Assembly (NCBI RefSeq): GCF_027920805.1
Contig: NZ_JANWOI010000002.1
Coordinates: forward strand, 496,001 to 560,000
DNA from: Govania unica
GTDB taxonomy: Bacteria > Pseudomonadota > Alphaproteobacteria > Sphingomonadales > Govanellaceae
DNA length: 64,000 nt
Reading direction: 5' to 3'
The stretch's first letter is position 1. Each line of letters starts with the position of its first letter. A model generated the notes under the pieces. That model was given only the letters and a program-made list of their open reading frames with translations. It did no database searches and was not told the origin of the DNA. A program made the translations under genes and the position numbers. Below, piece after piece: positions 27,236-38,329 of the stretch.

Positions 27236-29635
27236 ATGTCGACGACCTATCCAGTTTTGCCGCTCCGGGACATTGTTGTCTTCCCACATATGATTGTGCC
27301 GTTGTTCGTTGGGCGTGAAAAGTCTGTGCGCGCGCTTGAAGACGTCATGGGCAGCGACAAGAAAATCCTGCTGGTGGCCCAGAAAAACGCCAATCAGGAT
27401 CAGCCTGAAAAGGCCGATATTTATGAAGTCGGAACCGTTGCCAGCGTGCTGCAGCTTTTGAAGCTGCCGGACGGCACCGTCAAGGTGCTGGTCGAGGGCA
27501 GTGCGCGGGCGCGCATCACGCGCTTCACGGATAATGAAAATTTCTTCGAAGCTGAGGCCGAATTCGTGGCCGACAGCGAGCAGGATGAAAAAGAGCTTCA
27601 GGGTCTCGCACGCTCGGTTCTGGCCGAGTTTGAGCAGTATGTGAAGCTCAACAAGAAAATCCCGCCGGAAGTTCTGGTCTCCGTCGGCCAGATCGAAGAC
27701 GCGAGCAAGCTTGCCGATACCGTGGCCTCGCATCTGGCGCTCAAAATCTCCAACAAGCAGGAATTGCTTGAGGTTGAGGACGTGACCAAGCGTTTGGAAA
27801 AAGTTTACGCGCTCATGGAGGAGGAAATCGGCGTCCTCCAGGTTGAGCGTCGCATTCGCGGCCGGGTCAAGCGCCAGATGGAGAAGACCCAGCGCGAATA
27901 TTACCTGAATGAACAATTGAAGGCGATCCAGAAGGAACTTGGCGAGACCGAAGACGGTCGCGACGAGCTGACCGAGCTTGAGGATCGCATCAAAAAGACC
28001 AAGTTCAGCAAAGAGGCCCGTGAAAAGGCCATGGGCGAGATGAAAAAGCTCCGCTCCATGAGCCCCATGTCGGCCGAAGCAACGGTTGTGCGCAATTATC
28101 TTGATTGGCTGCTGTCTATTCCGTGGGGCAAAAACTCCAAGGTGAAAAAGGACATCGACCTTGCCGACAAGATCCTGAATGCCGACCATTACAGCCTTGA
28201 TAAGGTCAAGGAACGTATCCTTGAGTATTTGTCGGTTCAGAAGCGCACCAATTCGCTGAAGGGCCCAATTCTGTGCCTCGTCGGTCCGCCGGGCGTTGGT
28301 AAGACCTCGCTTGGCAAATCGATCGCCAAGGCCACGGGGCGGAATTTTGTCCGCATCTCGGTCGGCGGCGTGCGTGACGAGGCTGAAATTCGCGGCCATC
28401 GCCGGACCTATATCGGCTCCATGCCGGGCAAGATCATCCAGTCGATGAAAAAGGCCGGAACTTCGAACCCGTTGTTCCTGCTTGATGAAATTGACAAGCT
28501 TGGGAATGATTACCGGGGTGATCCGGCGTCGGCGCTGTTGGAGGTGCTTGATCCCGAACAGAACGGCAAGTTCAACGATCATTACCTCGAAGTTGATTAC
28601 GATCTGTCGAACGTGATGTTTGTGACCACGGCCAACACGCTCAATATGCCCCAGCCTTTGCTGGATCGTATGGAGGTGATCCGTCTCGCGGGCTACACGG
28701 AAGATGAAAAGGTCGAGATTGCCCGTCTGCATCTCATTCCGAAACTCATGAAGGCTCATGCCCTCAAGAAGGACGAATGGCAGATTTCGGACGGCGCGCT
28801 CCGGGATATCATCCGTTACTACACGCGGGAAGCCGGGGTTCGTAACCTTGAACGTGAAATCGCCAATCTGGCCCGCAAATCGGTGCGTGAGCTTGAGCGC
28901 GACAAGGCCAAGTCGATCAAGATCACGGCGCAGAGCCTTGTGAAACTGGCCGGCGTGCGGCGCTATCGCTATGGCGAGCTTGAGGAAACCGATCTGGTCG
29001 GTGTGACCACCGGCCTCGCCTGGACCGAAGTGGGCGGCGATATTCTGAATATCGAAGCTCTCATCTTGCCCGGCAAAGGCAAGATGACGGTCACCGGCAA
29101 GCTTGGCGATGTGATGCAGGAGTCGATCCAGGCGGCGCGGTCTTTTGTGCGCTCGCGGGCGGTCAGCTTTGGCATCAAACCGACCATCTTCGAGAAACGC
29201 GATATCCATATCCACGTGCCGGAAGGGGCAACCCCGAAGGACGGCCCCTCGGCCGGTGTGGGCATGGTGACGTCGATCGTCTCCGTTCTGACCGGAATTC
29301 CGGTGCGCCGCGATATCGCCATGACCGGCGAAATCAGCTTGCGCGGCCGGGTGCTGCCGATCGGTGGTCTGAAGGAAAAGCTTCTGGCGGCCCTTCGGAG
29401 TGGAATCAAGACCGTGCTCATTCCTGCGGAAAACGAGAAGGACCTCTCGGAAATCCCGGATAATGTGAAGCAAGGACTTGAAATTATTCCGGTTTCTGTT
29501 GCTGAAGAAGTTCTGAAGCATGCCCTCGTGCGGCCGTTGACGCCTATCGAATGGCATGATGAAGATGATAAGGCAGAACCAAAAGTTGCTGAAGCTCCAG
29601 CCCCCGGAGATTCGTCCGAGCGTGTGACCCACTGA
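27236..29635 (+). CDS. lon: ATP-dependent protease Lon
   Basis: A 799-residue LonA protease that degrades damaged and regulatory proteins. The N-terminal substrate domain starts [14 protein letters not shown]. The AAA+ module has [13 protein letters not shown] near 351 and [10 protein letters not shown] near 415. The protease domain has [16 protein letters not shown] near 622, the catalytic Ser in [11 protein letters not shown] near 674 and the Lys in [10 protein letters not shown] near 717. The C-terminal tail is acidic. Length is normal. The gene lies in tig-clpP-clpX-lon-hup order and has a heat-shock-like promoter. Confidence 0.97.
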   Translation: MSTTYPVLPLRDIVVFPHMIVPLFVGREKSVRALEDVMGSDKKILLVAQKNANQDQPEKADIYEVGTVASVLQLLKLPDGTVKVLVEGSARARITRFTDNENFFEAEAEFVADSEQDEKELQGLARSVLAEFEQYVKLNKKIPPEVLVSVGQIEDASKLADTVASHLALKISNKQELLEVEDVTKRLEKVYALMEEEIGVLQVERRIRGRVKRQMEKTQREYYLNEQLKAIQKELGETEDGRDELTELEDRIKKTKFSKEAREKAMGEMKKLRSMSPMSAEATVVRNYLDWLLSIPWGKNSKVKKDIDLADKILNADHYSLDKVKERILEYLSVQKRTNSLKGPILCLVGPPGVGKTSLGKSIAKATGRNFVRISVGGVRDEAEIRGHRRTYIGSMPGKIIQSMKKAGTSNPLFLLDEIDKLGNDYRGDPASALLEVLDPEQNGKFNDHYLEVDYDLSNVMFVTTANTLNMPQPLLDRMEVIRLAGYTEDEKVEIARLHLIPKLMKAHALKKDEWQISDGALRDIIRYYTREAGVRNLEREIANLARKSVRELERDKAKSIKITAQSLVKLAGVRRYRYGELEETDLVGVTTGLAWTEVGGDILNIEALILPGKGKMTVTGKLGDVMQESIQAARSFVRSRAVSFGIKPTIFEKRDIHIHVPEGATPKDGPSAGVGMVTSIVSVLTGIPVRRDIAMTGEISLRGRVLPIGGLKEKLLAALRSGIKTVLIPAENEKDLSEIPDNVKQGLEIIPVSVAEEVLKHALVRPLTPIEWHDEDDKAEPKVAEAPAPGDSSERVTH

Positions 29636-29677
29636 TAAACGGGTTTTTCACCGCCGGTCGTCAGGCTATTTAAGAGT

Positions 29678-29705
29678 GGAAAACCGCATAAAACCGCGGT
29701 TTTCC
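29678..29705 (+). terminator. Terminator hairpin behind lon
   Basis: GGAAAACCGC pairs with GCGGTTTTCC around an 8-base loop, 43 bp past the lon stop. A short T-rich stretch follows. The stem is a good candidate for ending the lon transcript before the hup promoter. Confidence 0.65.
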
Positions 29706-29707
29706 CT

Positions 29708-29736
29708 TTGACGGCCGTCGGAACCCCGTTTAGACT
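29708..29736 (+). promoter_or_regulatory. Sigma-70-type promoter of hup
   Basis: TTGACG (29708-29713) and TAGACT (29731-29736) are 17 bases apart, the ideal spacing. They lie about 65 bp upstream of the hup start and directly behind the lon terminator, so hup is expected to be a separate, strongly expressed unit. Confidence 0.65.
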
Positions 29737-29800
29737 TCGGCGCATTCCACTCGTACGTGAAAGCACTTGTTTTTTGCCTTTTTGTTGACAGGGGGACATT

Positions 29801-30076
29801 GTGAATAAGAACGACCTGATTGATGCTGTTGCCAATAAGACCGGTCTGACCAAAGCGGACGCAGGCAAGGCAGTAGGAGCTGTGTTTGACTCCATCCGTG
29901 AAACCCTGACCAAGGAGAAGGAAGTACGGCTCGTCGGTTTCGGGACATTCGATGTCGCTAAGCGCAAGGCCAGCATCGGCCGCAATCCGCGTACTGGCGA
30001 AGAAATCAAGATTCCAGCCTCGAAACAGCCGAAGTTCAAGGCTGGCAAGGGGTTGAAGGACGCTGTGAACAAGTAA
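29801..30076 (+). CDS. hupB: DNA-binding protein HU
   Basis: A 91-residue HU/IHF-type nucleoid protein. It opens with MNKNDLIDAVANKTGLTKAD (first helices), then the FGTFDVAKRKASIGRNPRTGEEI arm region near 46-68 with the DNA-intercalating Pro in GRNPRTGEE, and the basic KPKFKAGKGLKDAVNK-like end. The start codon is GTG behind AGGGGGA. Its place after lon is the usual one. It ends in a strong terminator. Confidence 0.95.
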   Translation: MNKNDLIDAVANKTGLTKADAGKAVGAVFDSIRETLTKEKEVRLVGFGTFDVAKRKASIGRNPRTGEEIKIPASKQPKFKAGKGLKDAVNK

Positions 30077-30101
30077 GTTCACATAAGGGCTGAAGAGATT
30101 T

Positions 30102-30140
30102 AACAGCCGCCGCGCAGATTGCGCGGCGGCTGTTTGTTTT
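30102..30140 (+). terminator. Rho-independent terminator of hup
   Basis: AACAGCCGCCGCGC pairs with GCGCGGCGGCTGTT around the loop AGATT and is followed by TGTTTTT. It is one of the clearest intrinsic terminators in the window. Confidence 0.9.
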
Positions 30141-30193
30141 TGCGGGTTGGGGGAGCGGGGGCATGCTGTCCTGGACGGAGACCCATGGTGAAG

Positions 30194-30282
30194 ACTGGAT
30201 TGCTTCGGCTTCGCCTCGCAATGACGGGTGCCCCCTGAAGACTCCGTCATCGCGAGGCGCGTTAGCGGCGTGGCGATCCAGG
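30194..30282. repeat. Imperfect inverted repeat of the intergenic palindrome type
   Basis: The left arm (30194-30226, starting CTGGATTGCTTCGG and ending GCAATGACGG) and right arm (30244-30281, starting CCGTCATCGCGAGG and ending GGCGATCCAG) are imperfect complements with a short spacer. Such GGATTGC...GCAATGAC palindromes are common dispersed repeats between genes in Alphaproteobacteria. The rest of 30,141-30,395 shows no gene. Confidence 0.65.
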
Positions 30283-30395
30283 CTTTGGGTTGGGGCTTTG
30301 GGGAGGACCGTGCGGCAATTTGAAAAAACTGTTTGGAAGTGTCTTTACAGTCTTGGCGCCGGGTGCTACTCAGAGCGCGCAAGTGATTGTGAAGC

Positions 30396-30471
30396 GGGCG
30401 ATTAGCTCAGTTGGTAGAGCATCTCGTTTACACCGAGAGGGTCGGCAGTTCGAGCCTGTCATCGCCCACCA
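30396..30471 (+). tRNA. tRNA-Val (TAC)
   Basis: A 76-base cloverleaf: acceptor GGGCGAT with ATCGCCC, D arm TAGCTCAGTTGGTAGAGC, anticodon stem TCTCG/CGAGA with loop TTTACAC (anticodon TAC), T arm GGCAGTTCGAGCCTGTC (with one mismatch), and an encoded ACCA end. Confidence 0.95.
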
Positions 30472-30603
30472 CGCCTTCGTGGATCCCGCCTCACAGTCTT
30501 GCAAATCTCCTGAAAAATTCGACCGCATTGTCAGAGACCGGATCTGAGGCATACTTGCCGCGTTCCGGTTTTTTTGTGTTTTGCCGACTCAAGGGATGAT
30601 CCG

Positions 30604-31134
30604 ATGACTGTGAGTGACGACCTTCAGGTGCGGGCGGCGGCCGTGCGGGATCTTCCTGATATCCTTGCGATTTATAACTATGTTATTGCCACTTCGACCG
30701 CTGTCTATACTTGCGAGCCGGTGGATCTTGCCAATCGCAGGGCCTGGTTTGAGGAGCGCGGGCGTAGTGGTTATCCCGTGCTGGTGGCGGAGGCGGGGGG
30801 AGAGATTCTCGGGTTTGCGTCCTTTGGCGATTTCCGGGCCTGGTGGGGCTATCGCTTCACGGTCGAGCATATGGTTCATGTGCAGGACGGTTGCCGGGGC
30901 AGGGGCGTTGGGCGGGCTCTGGTTGAAGGATTGTTTGCCCCGGCGCTTGCGCTTGGCAAGCATGCCATGATCGGGGGGATCGATGCCGACAATGCCGCCT
31001 CGATTCACTTTCATGAACGGCTCGGGTTCTCAAAAGTCGGGCATCTGCCGGAGGTTGGGCATAAGTTCGGGCGCTGGCTCGATCTTGTGTTCATGCAGCG
31101 TATTCTGGATACTCCGGGAGCCCCGAGAGCGTGA
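30604..31134 (+). CDS. GNAT N-acetyltransferase of the phosphinothricin/MnaT group
   Basis: A 176-residue acetyl-CoA-dependent N-acetyltransferase. The order DLPDILAIYNYVI near 17, then RRAWFEERGRSGYPVLVAE near 50, ASFGDFRAWWGYRFTVEHMVHV near 75-96, the acetyl-CoA loop CRGRGVGRALVEGL near 100 and HERLGFSKVG near 139 is that of the Pat/YncA family. These acetylate phosphinothricin, methionine sulfoximine or related amino-acid analogues. I start at the ATG at 30604; an upstream in-frame start (30574) has no support. It stands alone between two tRNA genes. Confidence 0.88.
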   Translation: MTVSDDLQVRAAAVRDLPDILAIYNYVIATSTAVYTCEPVDLANRRAWFEERGRSGYPVLVAEAGGEILGFASFGDFRAWWGYRFTVEHMVHVQDGCRGRGVGRALVEGLFAPALALGKHAMIGGIDADNAASIHFHERLGFSKVGHLPEVGHKFGRWLDLVFMQRILDTPGAPRA

Positions 31135-31237
31135 TTTTATGGGCTTTGGGAAGGGCGAATTTGGCTTTCGGCGAGACCTGTGAAACCCGCTGAAAACTGC
31201 CAGTTTTTCAATATTTTAAAAAAGTTGCAGGAAGGCG

Positions 31238-31266
31238 TTGACAGTATTGGATAGGTGGCCTAAATA
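31238..31266 (+). promoter_or_regulatory. Sigma-70 promoter of tRNA-Asp
   Basis: A perfect TTGACA (31238-31243) and TAAATA (31261-31266) are separated by 17 bases, about 20 bp before the tRNA. This is the best housekeeping promoter in the window. Confidence 0.85.
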
Positions 31267-31285
31267 CCTGCTCACACCACACAGC

Positions 31286-31362
31286 GGGGGTGTAGCTCAG
31301 TTGGTTAGAGCGCTGGCCTGTCACGCCAGAGGTCGCGGGTTCGAGTCCCGTCACTCCCGCCA
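31286..31362 (+). tRNA. tRNA-Asp (GTC)
   Basis: A 77-base cloverleaf: acceptor GGGGGTG with CACTCCC, D arm TAGCTCAGTTGGTTAGAGC, anticodon stem CTGGC/GCCAG with loop CTGTCAC (anticodon GTC), T arm GCGGGTTCGAGTCCCGT, discriminator G and encoded CCA. Confidence 0.96.
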
Positions 31363-31397
31363 ATTTCTTCTATGATGTTGCGTAATGATGTATGATC

Positions 31398-31436
31398 AAC
31401 CAGGAAAAACCGGACGGTTTTTGCCTGGTTTTTGTT
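31398..31436 (+). terminator. Rho-independent terminator of tRNA-Asp
   Basis: AACCAGG-AAAAACCG pairs with CGGTTTTTGCCTGGTT with one bulge and is followed by TTTGTTG. It separates the tRNA unit from the nuo operon. The 150 bp from here to nuoA must hold the nuo promoter, but I see no strong match. Confidence 0.8.
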
Positions 31437-31590
31437 GTTTGGCATCGCAAAAAAATCAGCTGAGACCGCTTTCCTTTCAAGGCAATTTGTTCTAAAGAGA
31501 TGCCAGCATCGGTGCCGGTCCTGGCCCTGTTTTCTATTGATTGTCTTGCCTGAGTTCTTGGGCTCTGCGGACCGGACAGAGGAGCGCTTA

Positions 31591-31956
31591 ATGGAAAGCC
31601 TGTTGCTTGAATATTTGCCGATCCTGATCTTTCTTGGGGTGGCAGTTGCTTTGTCTCTGGTCTTTGTGGTGTTGCCCATGCTGGTGGCGCCGAACAATCC
31701 GGATAGTGAGAAGCTTTCGGCCTATGAATGCGGCTTTGCGGCGTTTGATGATGCCCGCCGTCCGTTCGACGTCCGCTTCTATCTGGTTTCGATCCTTTTC
31801 ATCATTTTTGATCTTGAAGTGGCCTTTCTGTTTCCCTGGGCGGTATCGCTCGGCGGGATCGGTCTGTTTGGCTTCTGGTCGATGATGATCTTCCTTGGGA
31901 TCCTGACCGTCGGATTCATCTATGAATGGAAGAAGGGAGCCCTGGAATGGGAGTGA
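31591..31956 (+). CDS. nuoA: NADH-quinone oxidoreductase subunit A
   Basis: A 121-residue membrane subunit of complex I with three helices (about 8-30, 62-82, 88-110). The loop between the first two has the conserved [25 protein letters not shown], read in parts near 38-62. The ATG at 31591 has GGAG ten bases upstream; the longer open frame from 31432 is not family-like. The gene opens the fourteen-gene operon and overlaps nuoB. Confidence 0.95.
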   Translation: MESLLLEYLPILIFLGVAVALSLVFVVLPMLVAPNNPDSEKLSAYECGFAAFDDARRPFDVRFYLVSILFIIFDLEVAFLFPWAVSLGGIGLFGFWSMMIFLGILTVGFIYEWKKGALEWE

Positions 31957-32513
31957 ACGTTCCGGCAAACCCGGGGGCTTCGGGCCCGCTTGCGCCTGGT
32001 GATGTCAATGCCCTCACCACGGATGCCTATTACAAGACCATCTCGGACGAACTGGCCGACAAGGGCTTTATCGTCACCCAGCTTGATGACCTGATCGCCT
32101 GGGCGCGGACGGGGTCGCTGTGGTGGATGACCTTTGGTCTTGCCTGCTGTGCGGTCGAGATGATGCATTCCTCCATGCCGCGCTATGATCTTGAGCGCTT
32201 TGGCGTCGCTCCGCGGGCGAGCCCGCGTCAGTCCGACGTCATGATCGTGGCCGGGACGCTGACCAACAAGATGGCTCCCGCGCTCCGCAAGGTCTATGAC
32301 CAGATGTCGGAACCGCGCTATGTCATCTCCATGGGCAGCTGCGCCAATGGCGGCGGCTATTACCACTATTCCTATTCGGTGGTGCGCGGCTGCGATCGGA
32401 TCGTGCCGGTGGATATCTATGTGCCGGGCTGTCCGCCCACGGCTGAGGCGTTGCTGTATGGCATCCTTCAGTTGCAGCGCAAGATCCGTCGCACTTCCTC
32501 CATTGATCGCTGA
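31947..32513 (+). CDS. nuoB: NADH-quinone oxidoreductase subunit B
   Basis: A 188-residue peripheral subunit that holds cluster N2, the last Fe-S centre before quinone. The ligands are in LACCAVE (two adjacent Cys), [12 protein letters not shown] and [10 protein letters not shown]. The start ATG at 31947 overlaps the end of nuoA; an alternative ATG 21 bp earlier is less likely. Confidence 0.96.
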   Translation: MGVNVPANPGASGPLAPGDVNALTTDAYYKTISDELADKGFIVTQLDDLIAWARTGSLWWMTFGLACCAVEMMHSSMPRYDLERFGVAPRASPRQSDVMIVAGTLTNKMAPALRKVYDQMSEPRYVISMGSCANGGGYYHYSYSVVRGCDRIVPVDIYVPGCPPTAEALLYGILQLQRKIRRTSSIDR

Positions 32514-32528
32514 TTGGGCGGGACTTTG

Positions 32529-33149
32529 ATGAGCGAGACCAAAAACAGGCTTGAACAACTGGGTGCGGACATTGTCGCGGCTTTGCCGGGGGATGTTGTC
32601 GGTGCTGTCGTCGCCTTTGGCGAACTGACGCTGACCGCCCGGGGCGCGGCGATCGAGAAGGTTCTGACCTTTCTCCGCGATGACGACCGTGTGCTCGCGA
32701 AGCAGCTGATGGACCTCTGCGGGGTCGATTATCCTGAACGTGAACAGCGTTTCGACGTGGTCTATCACCTGCTGAGCCCGCATCGTAATCTGCGGCTGCG
32801 GGTCAAGATCATGACCGACGCTGAAACGCCGGTGCCGTCGGTTGTGGGCGTCTACAGCACCGCAAGCTGGTTCGAGCGTGAGGCTTGGGACATGTATGGC
32901 GTGTTGTTCTCGGGTCATCCGGATCTGCGCCGGATTCTCACAGATTATGGCTTCCAGGGCTTCCCGCTCCGGAAGGATTTCCCGCTGACGGGCTATGTGG
33001 AGCTTCGGTATAGCGAGGAAGAAAAGCGCGTGGTTTATGAACCCGTGAAGCTCACCCAGGAATTCCGCACATTTGATTTCATGAGCCCCTGGGAAGGCGC
33101 CAAATACATCCTGCCAGGCGATGAAAAAGCCGGGCAGGGGTCGAAATAG
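32529..33149 (+). CDS. nuoC: NADH-quinone oxidoreductase subunit C
   Basis: A 206-residue peripheral-arm subunit without cofactors. Signature segments are [11 protein letters not shown]-like [12 protein letters not shown] near 75, [31 protein letters not shown] (in parts near 117-147) and the [16 protein letters not shown] region. It is a separate gene, not fused to nuoD, as usual in Alphaproteobacteria. ATG at 32529 is chosen over one 15 bp upstream. Confidence 0.95.
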   Translation: MSETKNRLEQLGADIVAALPGDVVGAVVAFGELTLTARGAAIEKVLTFLRDDDRVLAKQLMDLCGVDYPEREQRFDVVYHLLSPHRNLRLRVKIMTDAETPVPSVVGVYSTASWFEREAWDMYGVLFSGHPDLRRILTDYGFQGFPLRKDFPLTGYVELRYSEEEKRVVYEPVKLTQEFRTFDFMSPWEGAKYILPGDEKAGQGSK

Positions 33150-33160
33150 GGGCGCGGGTC

Positions 33161-34339
33161 ATGACCGAAACCAATATCGAAAATTACAATATCAACTTTG
33201 GTCCGCAACATCCGGCGGCCCATGGCGTGTTGCGCCTGGTGCTGGAACTTGACGGCGAAATCGTCGAGCGCGCGGACCCGCATGTGGGGCTGCTGCATCG
33301 CGGGACTGAAAAGCTGATCGAGTATAAGACCTATCTTCAGGCTATGCCTTATTTCGACCGCCTCGACTATGTGGCGCCGATGAATCAGGAACATGCCTTT
33401 GTGATGGCGATCGAGAAGCTGTTGCAGCTCGAAGTGCCGAAGCGCGGGCAATATATCCGCGTGTTGTATTCGGAAATCGGCCGTATTCTCAATCACTTGA
33501 TGAATCTGACGGCCCATGCCATGGATGTTGGCGCGCTGACCCCGATCCTGTGGGGCTTTGAAGAGCGCGAAAAGCTGATGGAGTTTTACGAGCGGGCGTC
33601 CGGCGCGCGGCTCCATGCCGCTTATTTCCGTCCGGGCGGGGTCCATCAGGACCTGCCGCCGAAACTTCTTGCCGACATCATGTCCTGGACCGAGACCTTC
33701 CCGCAGGTTCTGGAAGATATCGAAGTTCTGCTGGTCGAAAACCGCATCTTCAAACAGCGCAACGTCGATATCGGGGTGGTGAGCCTTGCCGACGCGCTGG
33801 ATTGGGGCTTTTCGGGCGTCATGCTGCGCGGCTCGGGCGTGGCCTGGGATCTGCGTCGCGCACAGCCCTATGAAGTCTATTCCGAGATGGATTTTGACGT
33901 CATCGTCGGCAAGCATGGCGATTGTTATGATCGCTATATCGTGCGGCTGGATGAAGTCCGTCAGAGCCTGAAGATCATCCGTCAGTGCATTCAGAACATG
34001 CCAGGCGGTCCGGTGTCGTCGGAGGACCGCAAGGTTGTGCCGCCGAAACGCGGCGAGATGAAGCGTTCGATGGAAGCGCTCATTCATCATTTCAAGCTCT
34101 ATACCGAAGGTTTCAAGGTCCCCGAGGGCGAGGTCTATGCCGCCGTTGAAGCGCCGAAGGGCGAATTCGGTGTCTATCTCGTGTCCGACGGATCGAACAA
34201 ACCCTACCGTTGTAAAATCCGGGCGCCCGGATTTGCCCATCTTCAGGCCATGGACTTCCTCGCCAAGGGGCATATGTTGGCCGACATTCCGGCGATCATC
34301 GGATCGCTTGATATCGTGTTTGGTGAGGTCGATCGATGA
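33161..34339 (+). CDS. nuoD: NADH-quinone oxidoreductase subunit D
   Basis: A 392-residue subunit related to hydrogenase large subunits and forming the quinone site with NuoB. It starts with [22 protein letters not shown] (in parts, 11-32) containing the quinone-site His, and has [16 protein letters not shown] near 46. [15 protein letters not shown] near 66 and the C-terminal DIVFGEVDR are family hallmarks. Its stop overlaps the nuoE start (ATGA). Confidence 0.97.
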   Translation: MTETNIENYNINFGPQHPAAHGVLRLVLELDGEIVERADPHVGLLHRGTEKLIEYKTYLQAMPYFDRLDYVAPMNQEHAFVMAIEKLLQLEVPKRGQYIRVLYSEIGRILNHLMNLTAHAMDVGALTPILWGFEEREKLMEFYERASGARLHAAYFRPGGVHQDLPPKLLADIMSWTETFPQVLEDIEVLLVENRIFKQRNVDIGVVSLADALDWGFSGVMLRGSGVAWDLRRAQPYEVYSEMDFDVIVGKHGDCYDRYIVRLDEVRQSLKIIRQCIQNMPGGPVSSEDRKVVPPKRGEMKRSMEALIHHFKLYTEGFKVPEGEVYAAVEAPKGEFGVYLVSDGSNKPYRCKIRAPGFAHLQAMDFLAKGHMLADIPAIIGSLDIVFGEVDR

Positions 34340-34959
34340 GCTTGCATGTGGTTTCAACGGGCGAAGCCTTCGTCTTTACGCCCGAAAATCTCGACTGGGC
34401 GAAGGGGCAGATTGCCAAATACCCGGCCGGTCGCCAGGCCAGCGCGGTGATGCCGCTTCTGACCCGTGCGCAGGAGCAGGGCGGCGGCTGGCTGACCAAG
34501 GAAGCGATGGAATATGTCGGCGATATGCTCGACATGGCCTATATCCGAGTGCTTGAGGTGGCGTCGTTCTATTCGATGTATAACCTCAATCCTGTGGGCA
34601 GGAATGTGATCGAAGTCTGCACCACGACGCCTTGCTGGCTGCGGGGGTCGGACGATGTGGTGCGCGCCTGCAAGGACAAGCTCGGCATCAATTTCGGCGA
34701 GACCACGGCGGACGGTGAATTCACGCTTTTGGAAGTGGAATGCGCCGGGGCTTGTGTGAATGCGCCGGTCATTGCCTATAAGCATCATTATTATGAAGAC
34801 CTCGATTATGACAGAACCGTCCGCATGATCGATGCGATCCGGCGCGGCGAGACGCCAAAGCCTGGGCCGCAGATCGACCGTCAGACCTCGGCGCCCATGG
34901 GCGGACCGACGACCCTGACGACGTCCGGGACGCAGCCGGGTAAGGGAGGCCAAGCCTAA
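34336..34959 (+). CDS. nuoE: NADH-quinone oxidoreductase subunit E
   Basis: A 207-residue thioredoxin-like [2Fe-2S] subunit (N1a) of the NADH-oxidising tip. Ligands are in CTTTPC and in [10 protein letters not shown]. The C-terminal 40 residues (from about 168) form a Pro/Thr/Gly-rich extension beyond the conserved fold, a common feature of alphaproteobacterial NuoE. It overlaps nuoD and shares one base with nuoF. Confidence 0.95.
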   Translation: MSLHVVSTGEAFVFTPENLDWAKGQIAKYPAGRQASAVMPLLTRAQEQGGGWLTKEAMEYVGDMLDMAYIRVLEVASFYSMYNLNPVGRNVIEVCTTTPCWLRGSDDVVRACKDKLGINFGETTADGEFTLLEVECAGACVNAPVIAYKHHYYEDLDYDRTVRMIDAIRRGETPKPGPQIDRQTSAPMGGPTTLTTSGTQPGKGGQA

Positions 34960-36254
34960 TGCTGAGCGATCAGGATCGTATTTTCACCAATCTTTACGGC
35001 ATTGAGAGCTGGTCCCTCGACGCGGCGCGCAAGCGTGGCGATTGGGACGGCACCAAGGCGATCCTTGAAAAAGGTCGCGACTGGATCATTTCCGAAATGA
35101 AGGATTCGGGCTTGCGCGGCCGTGGCGGCGCGGGCTTCCCGACCGGTCTTAAATGGTCCTTCATGCCGAAGGAATCGTCCGCTGACCGTCCGAGTTATCT
35201 TGTGGTCAATGCCGACGAAGGCGAGCCTGGGACCTGCAAGGATCGCGATCTCATGCGCCATGATCCGCATAAGCTGATCGAAGGCTGCCTGATCGCTGGC
35301 TTCGCCATGAATGCCGTCGCCGCTTATATCTATATTCGTGGCGAATTCGTGCAGGAAGCGAATGTCCTCGACGCGGCCATTGACGAAGCGCGGGCAGCCG
35401 GGCTTTTGGGCAAGAATGCCTGCGGCTCGGGCTATGACTTTGAAGTTTATGTTCATCGCGGGGCAGGGGCTTATATCTGCGGCGAAGAGACAGCGCTGAT
35501 CCAGAGCCTTGAAGGTAAAAAGGGCCAGCCGCGCCTGAAGCCGCCGTTCCCGGCGAACGTCGGCCTTTATGGCTGCCCGACCACTGTTAATAACGTTGAG
35601 TCCATTGCCGTTGCCCCGACCATTCTGCGTCGCGGCGCCAAATGGTTCGCGAGCCTTGGCCGTCCGAACAATACGGGCACCAAGGTGTTCTGCATTTCGG
35701 GCCATGTGAACAATCCCTGCAACGTCGAAGAGGAAATGGGCATTCCGCTCCGTGAACTCATCGAGAAACATGCGGGCGGCGTACGTGGCGGCTGGGATAA
35801 CTTGCTTGCGATCATTCCCGGTGGATCTTCGGTACCGTTGCTGCCGAAATCGATCTGCGACGATGTTCTGATGGATTTCGACAGCTTGCGTAATGTGCAG
35901 TCGGGTCTGGGCACAGCGGCGGTCATTGTCATGGACAAATCCACCGACGTGGTGAAGGCCATCGCCCGGCTTTCGGAATTCTATAAGCACGAAAGCTGCG
36001 GCCAGTGCACGCCGTGCCGTGAAGGCACCGGCTGGATGTGGCGGGTGATGGAACGTCTGGTCATTGGCCGGGCGGAACAATCGGAAATCGACACGCTGCT
36101 GGATGTCACCAAAAAGATCGAAGGTCATACGATCTGCGCTTTGGGTGATGCTGCGGCTTGGCCGATTCAGGGCCTCATGCGTCATTTCCGCCCCGAGGTG
36201 GAACGTCGCATCGAGGAATATAAAGCCGCGCGTCGCGCGACCCAGGCGGCTTAA
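34959..36254 (+). CDS. nuoF: NADH-quinone oxidoreductase subunit F
   Basis: A 431-residue flavoprotein that binds NADH and FMN and cluster N3. The FMN/NADH glycine loop [14 protein letters not shown] is near 52-65, [13 protein letters not shown] near 86, and the 4Fe-4S ligands are in [15 protein letters not shown] near 346 and [12 protein letters not shown] near 388. Full length. Confidence 0.97.
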   Translation: MLSDQDRIFTNLYGIESWSLDAARKRGDWDGTKAILEKGRDWIISEMKDSGLRGRGGAGFPTGLKWSFMPKESSADRPSYLVVNADEGEPGTCKDRDLMRHDPHKLIEGCLIAGFAMNAVAAYIYIRGEFVQEANVLDAAIDEARAAGLLGKNACGSGYDFEVYVHRGAGAYICGEETALIQSLEGKKGQPRLKPPFPANVGLYGCPTTVNNVESIAVAPTILRRGAKWFASLGRPNNTGTKVFCISGHVNNPCNVEEEMGIPLRELIEKHAGGVRGGWDNLLAIIPGGSSVPLLPKSICDDVLMDFDSLRNVQSGLGTAAVIVMDKSTDVVKAIARLSEFYKHESCGQCTPCREGTGWMWRVMERLVIGRAEQSEIDTLLDVTKKIEGHTICALGDAAAWPIQGLMRHFRPEVERRIEEYKAARRATQAA

Positions 36255-36268
36255 GGAGACGTTTCGCG

Positions 36269-38329
36269 ATGCCGAAGCTGACAGTAAATGGCCTTGAGGT
36301 AGAAGTTCCGGCTGGTGCCACCGTGCTCCAGGCCTGTGAAGCAGCCGGCGCGGAAGTGCCGCGTTTCTGCTATCACGAGCGCCTGTCGATCGCGGGCAAC
36401 TGCCGTATGTGCCTTGTGGAAATGGAAAAATCGCCGAAGCCGGTCGCGTCCTGCGCCATGCCGGCCGGTGACGGAATGGTCATCCATACCAACACGCCCT
36501 ATGTGAAAAAGGCGCGTGAAGGGGTGATGGAGTTCCTGCTGATCAACCATCCGCTTGATTGCCCGATCTGCGATCAGGGCGGGGAGTGCGATCTGCAGGA
36601 TCAGTCGGTTGCTTATGGCGCTGGCGACAGCCGGTATGACGAACATAAGCGCGCGGTCGAAGAAAAGCATATGGGGCCGCTCATCAAGACTGTGATGACG
36701 CGCTGCATCCATTGTACCCGCTGCGTGCGTTTTGCGACGGAAATCGCTGGTGTGGAGGATCTCGGCGCGGTTGGCCGTGGCGAGCATATGGAAATCACCA
36801 CCTATCTGGAAAAGACGCTGGCGTCGGAAGTGTCCGGCAACGTCATCGATCTGTGCCCGGTTGGAGCGCTGACCTCGAAGCCTTATGCCTTCACGGCGCG
36901 TCCGTGGGAGCTGAAAAAGACCGAAACCATCGATGTCATGGACGCCGTCGGATCGAATATCCGCGTCGATGCCCGGGGCAACGAGGTGATGCGCGTTCTG
37001 CCGCGTCTGCATGAAGATGTGAACGAGGAATGGATTTCGGACAAGACACGCTTTGTCTATGACGGCCTCGGTCGTCGTCGTCTGGACCGTCCTTATGTGC
37101 GGAAAGACGGCAAGTTGCAGGCTGCGACCTGGAACGAGGCTTTTGCCGCCATTGCCGAAAATCTGAAGGGTCTCACGGGCGATCAGATTGCTGCCATCGC
37201 CGGGGATCTGGCCGATGCGGAAAGCATGTTTGCTCTGAAATCCCTGATGCAGTCGCTTGGCAGCGCCAATCTCGATTGCCGTCAGGATGGCGCGAAGCTT
37301 GATGCGTCAAGTCGGGCTGGCTATCTGTTCAATACTGGGATTGCCGGGATTGCAGAGGCCGACGCCTGTCTGCTGATCGGTACCGATCCGCGTCATGAAG
37401 CCTCCATCATCAATCTGCGTCTGCGGGCGCGGTTCCGCCGTGGCGGGTTCAAGATTGCGAATGTCGGCCCGGCGCTTGATCTGACCTATCCGGTTGATGA
37501 GCTTGGCAGTGATGTGAGCGTGCTTGCAGCCATCGCAGACGGCAGCCATCCCTTTGCCAAGGTGCTGGCGGATGCGAAAAAGCCGATGCTGATCATCGGC
37601 CAGAATGCCTTGTCGCGGGCTGACGGGGCGGCGCTTCTGGCGCTTGCGCGCAGCATTGCCGACAAACATATGGTGGTCGACGGCTGGAACGGGTTCAACG
37701 TGCTTCATACCGCAGCGAGCCGGGTTGCCGGTCTTGATCTCGGCTTCGTGCCGGGGGCTGGTGGCCGCGATGTGGCGGGCATTATGGATGGCGCGGCAAA
37801 GGGCGACGTCAAGGCCGTGTTCCTGCTTGGTGTCGATGAAATCCGCACCTGTGCCTTGAAATCTGCGTTTGTGGTTTACCTCGGCACCCATGGTGACGAA
37901 GGCGTGCATCATGCCGATGTGATCCTGCCGGGTGCCGCCTATACCGAAAAATCCGGGACTTATGTCAACACCGAAGGCCGGGTGCAGCGCGGGCTTCGCG
38001 CCGTGTTCGCGCCGGGTGACGCGCGTGAGGATTGGACCATTCTGCGGGCGCTTTCGGATGTGATCGGTCATCGTCTGCCGTTCGACAATCTGGCGCAGCT
38101 GCGTGGCCGGATGGAAGCCGCGGCTCCTGCGCTTGCGATCCTTGATATGCTGCCGGCGACGGCCTGGGGTGCGTTCGGGACTGCCGGGACGCTCGGTTCG
38201 GAGCCGCTCACGCTGTCCGTGACAGATTACTATATGACCAACCCGATCTGCCGCGCGTCGCTGATCATGGCCGAATGCCGTGACGCTATGCAGGCTGATC
38301 AGCTGGAGGCGACCGGGACCCATGGTTGA
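36269..38329 (+). CDS. nuoG: NADH-quinone oxidoreductase subunit G
   Basis: A 686-residue subunit of the peripheral arm with several Fe-S clusters. The N-terminal ferredoxin-like part has [18 protein letters not shown] near 35. The His-Cys3 cluster region is [18 protein letters not shown] near 94, and the ferredoxin-like [13 protein letters not shown] is near 148. A molybdopterin-oxidoreductase-like domain without cofactor motif follows. The last bases overlap nuoH. Confidence 0.96.
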   Translation: MPKLTVNGLEVEVPAGATVLQACEAAGAEVPRFCYHERLSIAGNCRMCLVEMEKSPKPVASCAMPAGDGMVIHTNTPYVKKAREGVMEFLLINHPLDCPICDQGGECDLQDQSVAYGAGDSRYDEHKRAVEEKHMGPLIKTVMTRCIHCTRCVRFATEIAGVEDLGAVGRGEHMEITTYLEKTLASEVSGNVIDLCPVGALTSKPYAFTARPWELKKTETIDVMDAVGSNIRVDARGNEVMRVLPRLHEDVNEEWISDKTRFVYDGLGRRRLDRPYVRKDGKLQAATWNEAFAAIAENLKGLTGDQIAAIAGDLADAESMFALKSLMQSLGSANLDCRQDGAKLDASSRAGYLFNTGIAGIAEADACLLIGTDPRHEASIINLRLRARFRRGGFKIANVGPALDLTYPVDELGSDVSVLAAIADGSHPFAKVLADAKKPMLIIGQNALSRADGAALLALARSIADKHMVVDGWNGFNVLHTAASRVAGLDLGFVPGAGGRDVAGIMDGAAKGDVKAVFLLGVDEIRTCALKSAFVVYLGTHGDEGVHHADVILPGAAYTEKSGTYVNTEGRVQRGLRAVFAPGDAREDWTILRALSDVIGHRLPFDNLAQLRGRMEAAAPALAILDMLPATAWGAFGTAGTLGSEPLTLSVTDYYMTNPICRASLIMAECRDAMQADQLEATGTHG

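Noticed and set aside
27143-29632. Minus-strand open frame of 829 codons opposite lon
   Set aside because: It mirrors the lon gene exactly. Its translation is rich in His, Arg and Gln with no domain, the usual result of reading a high-GC gene backwards.
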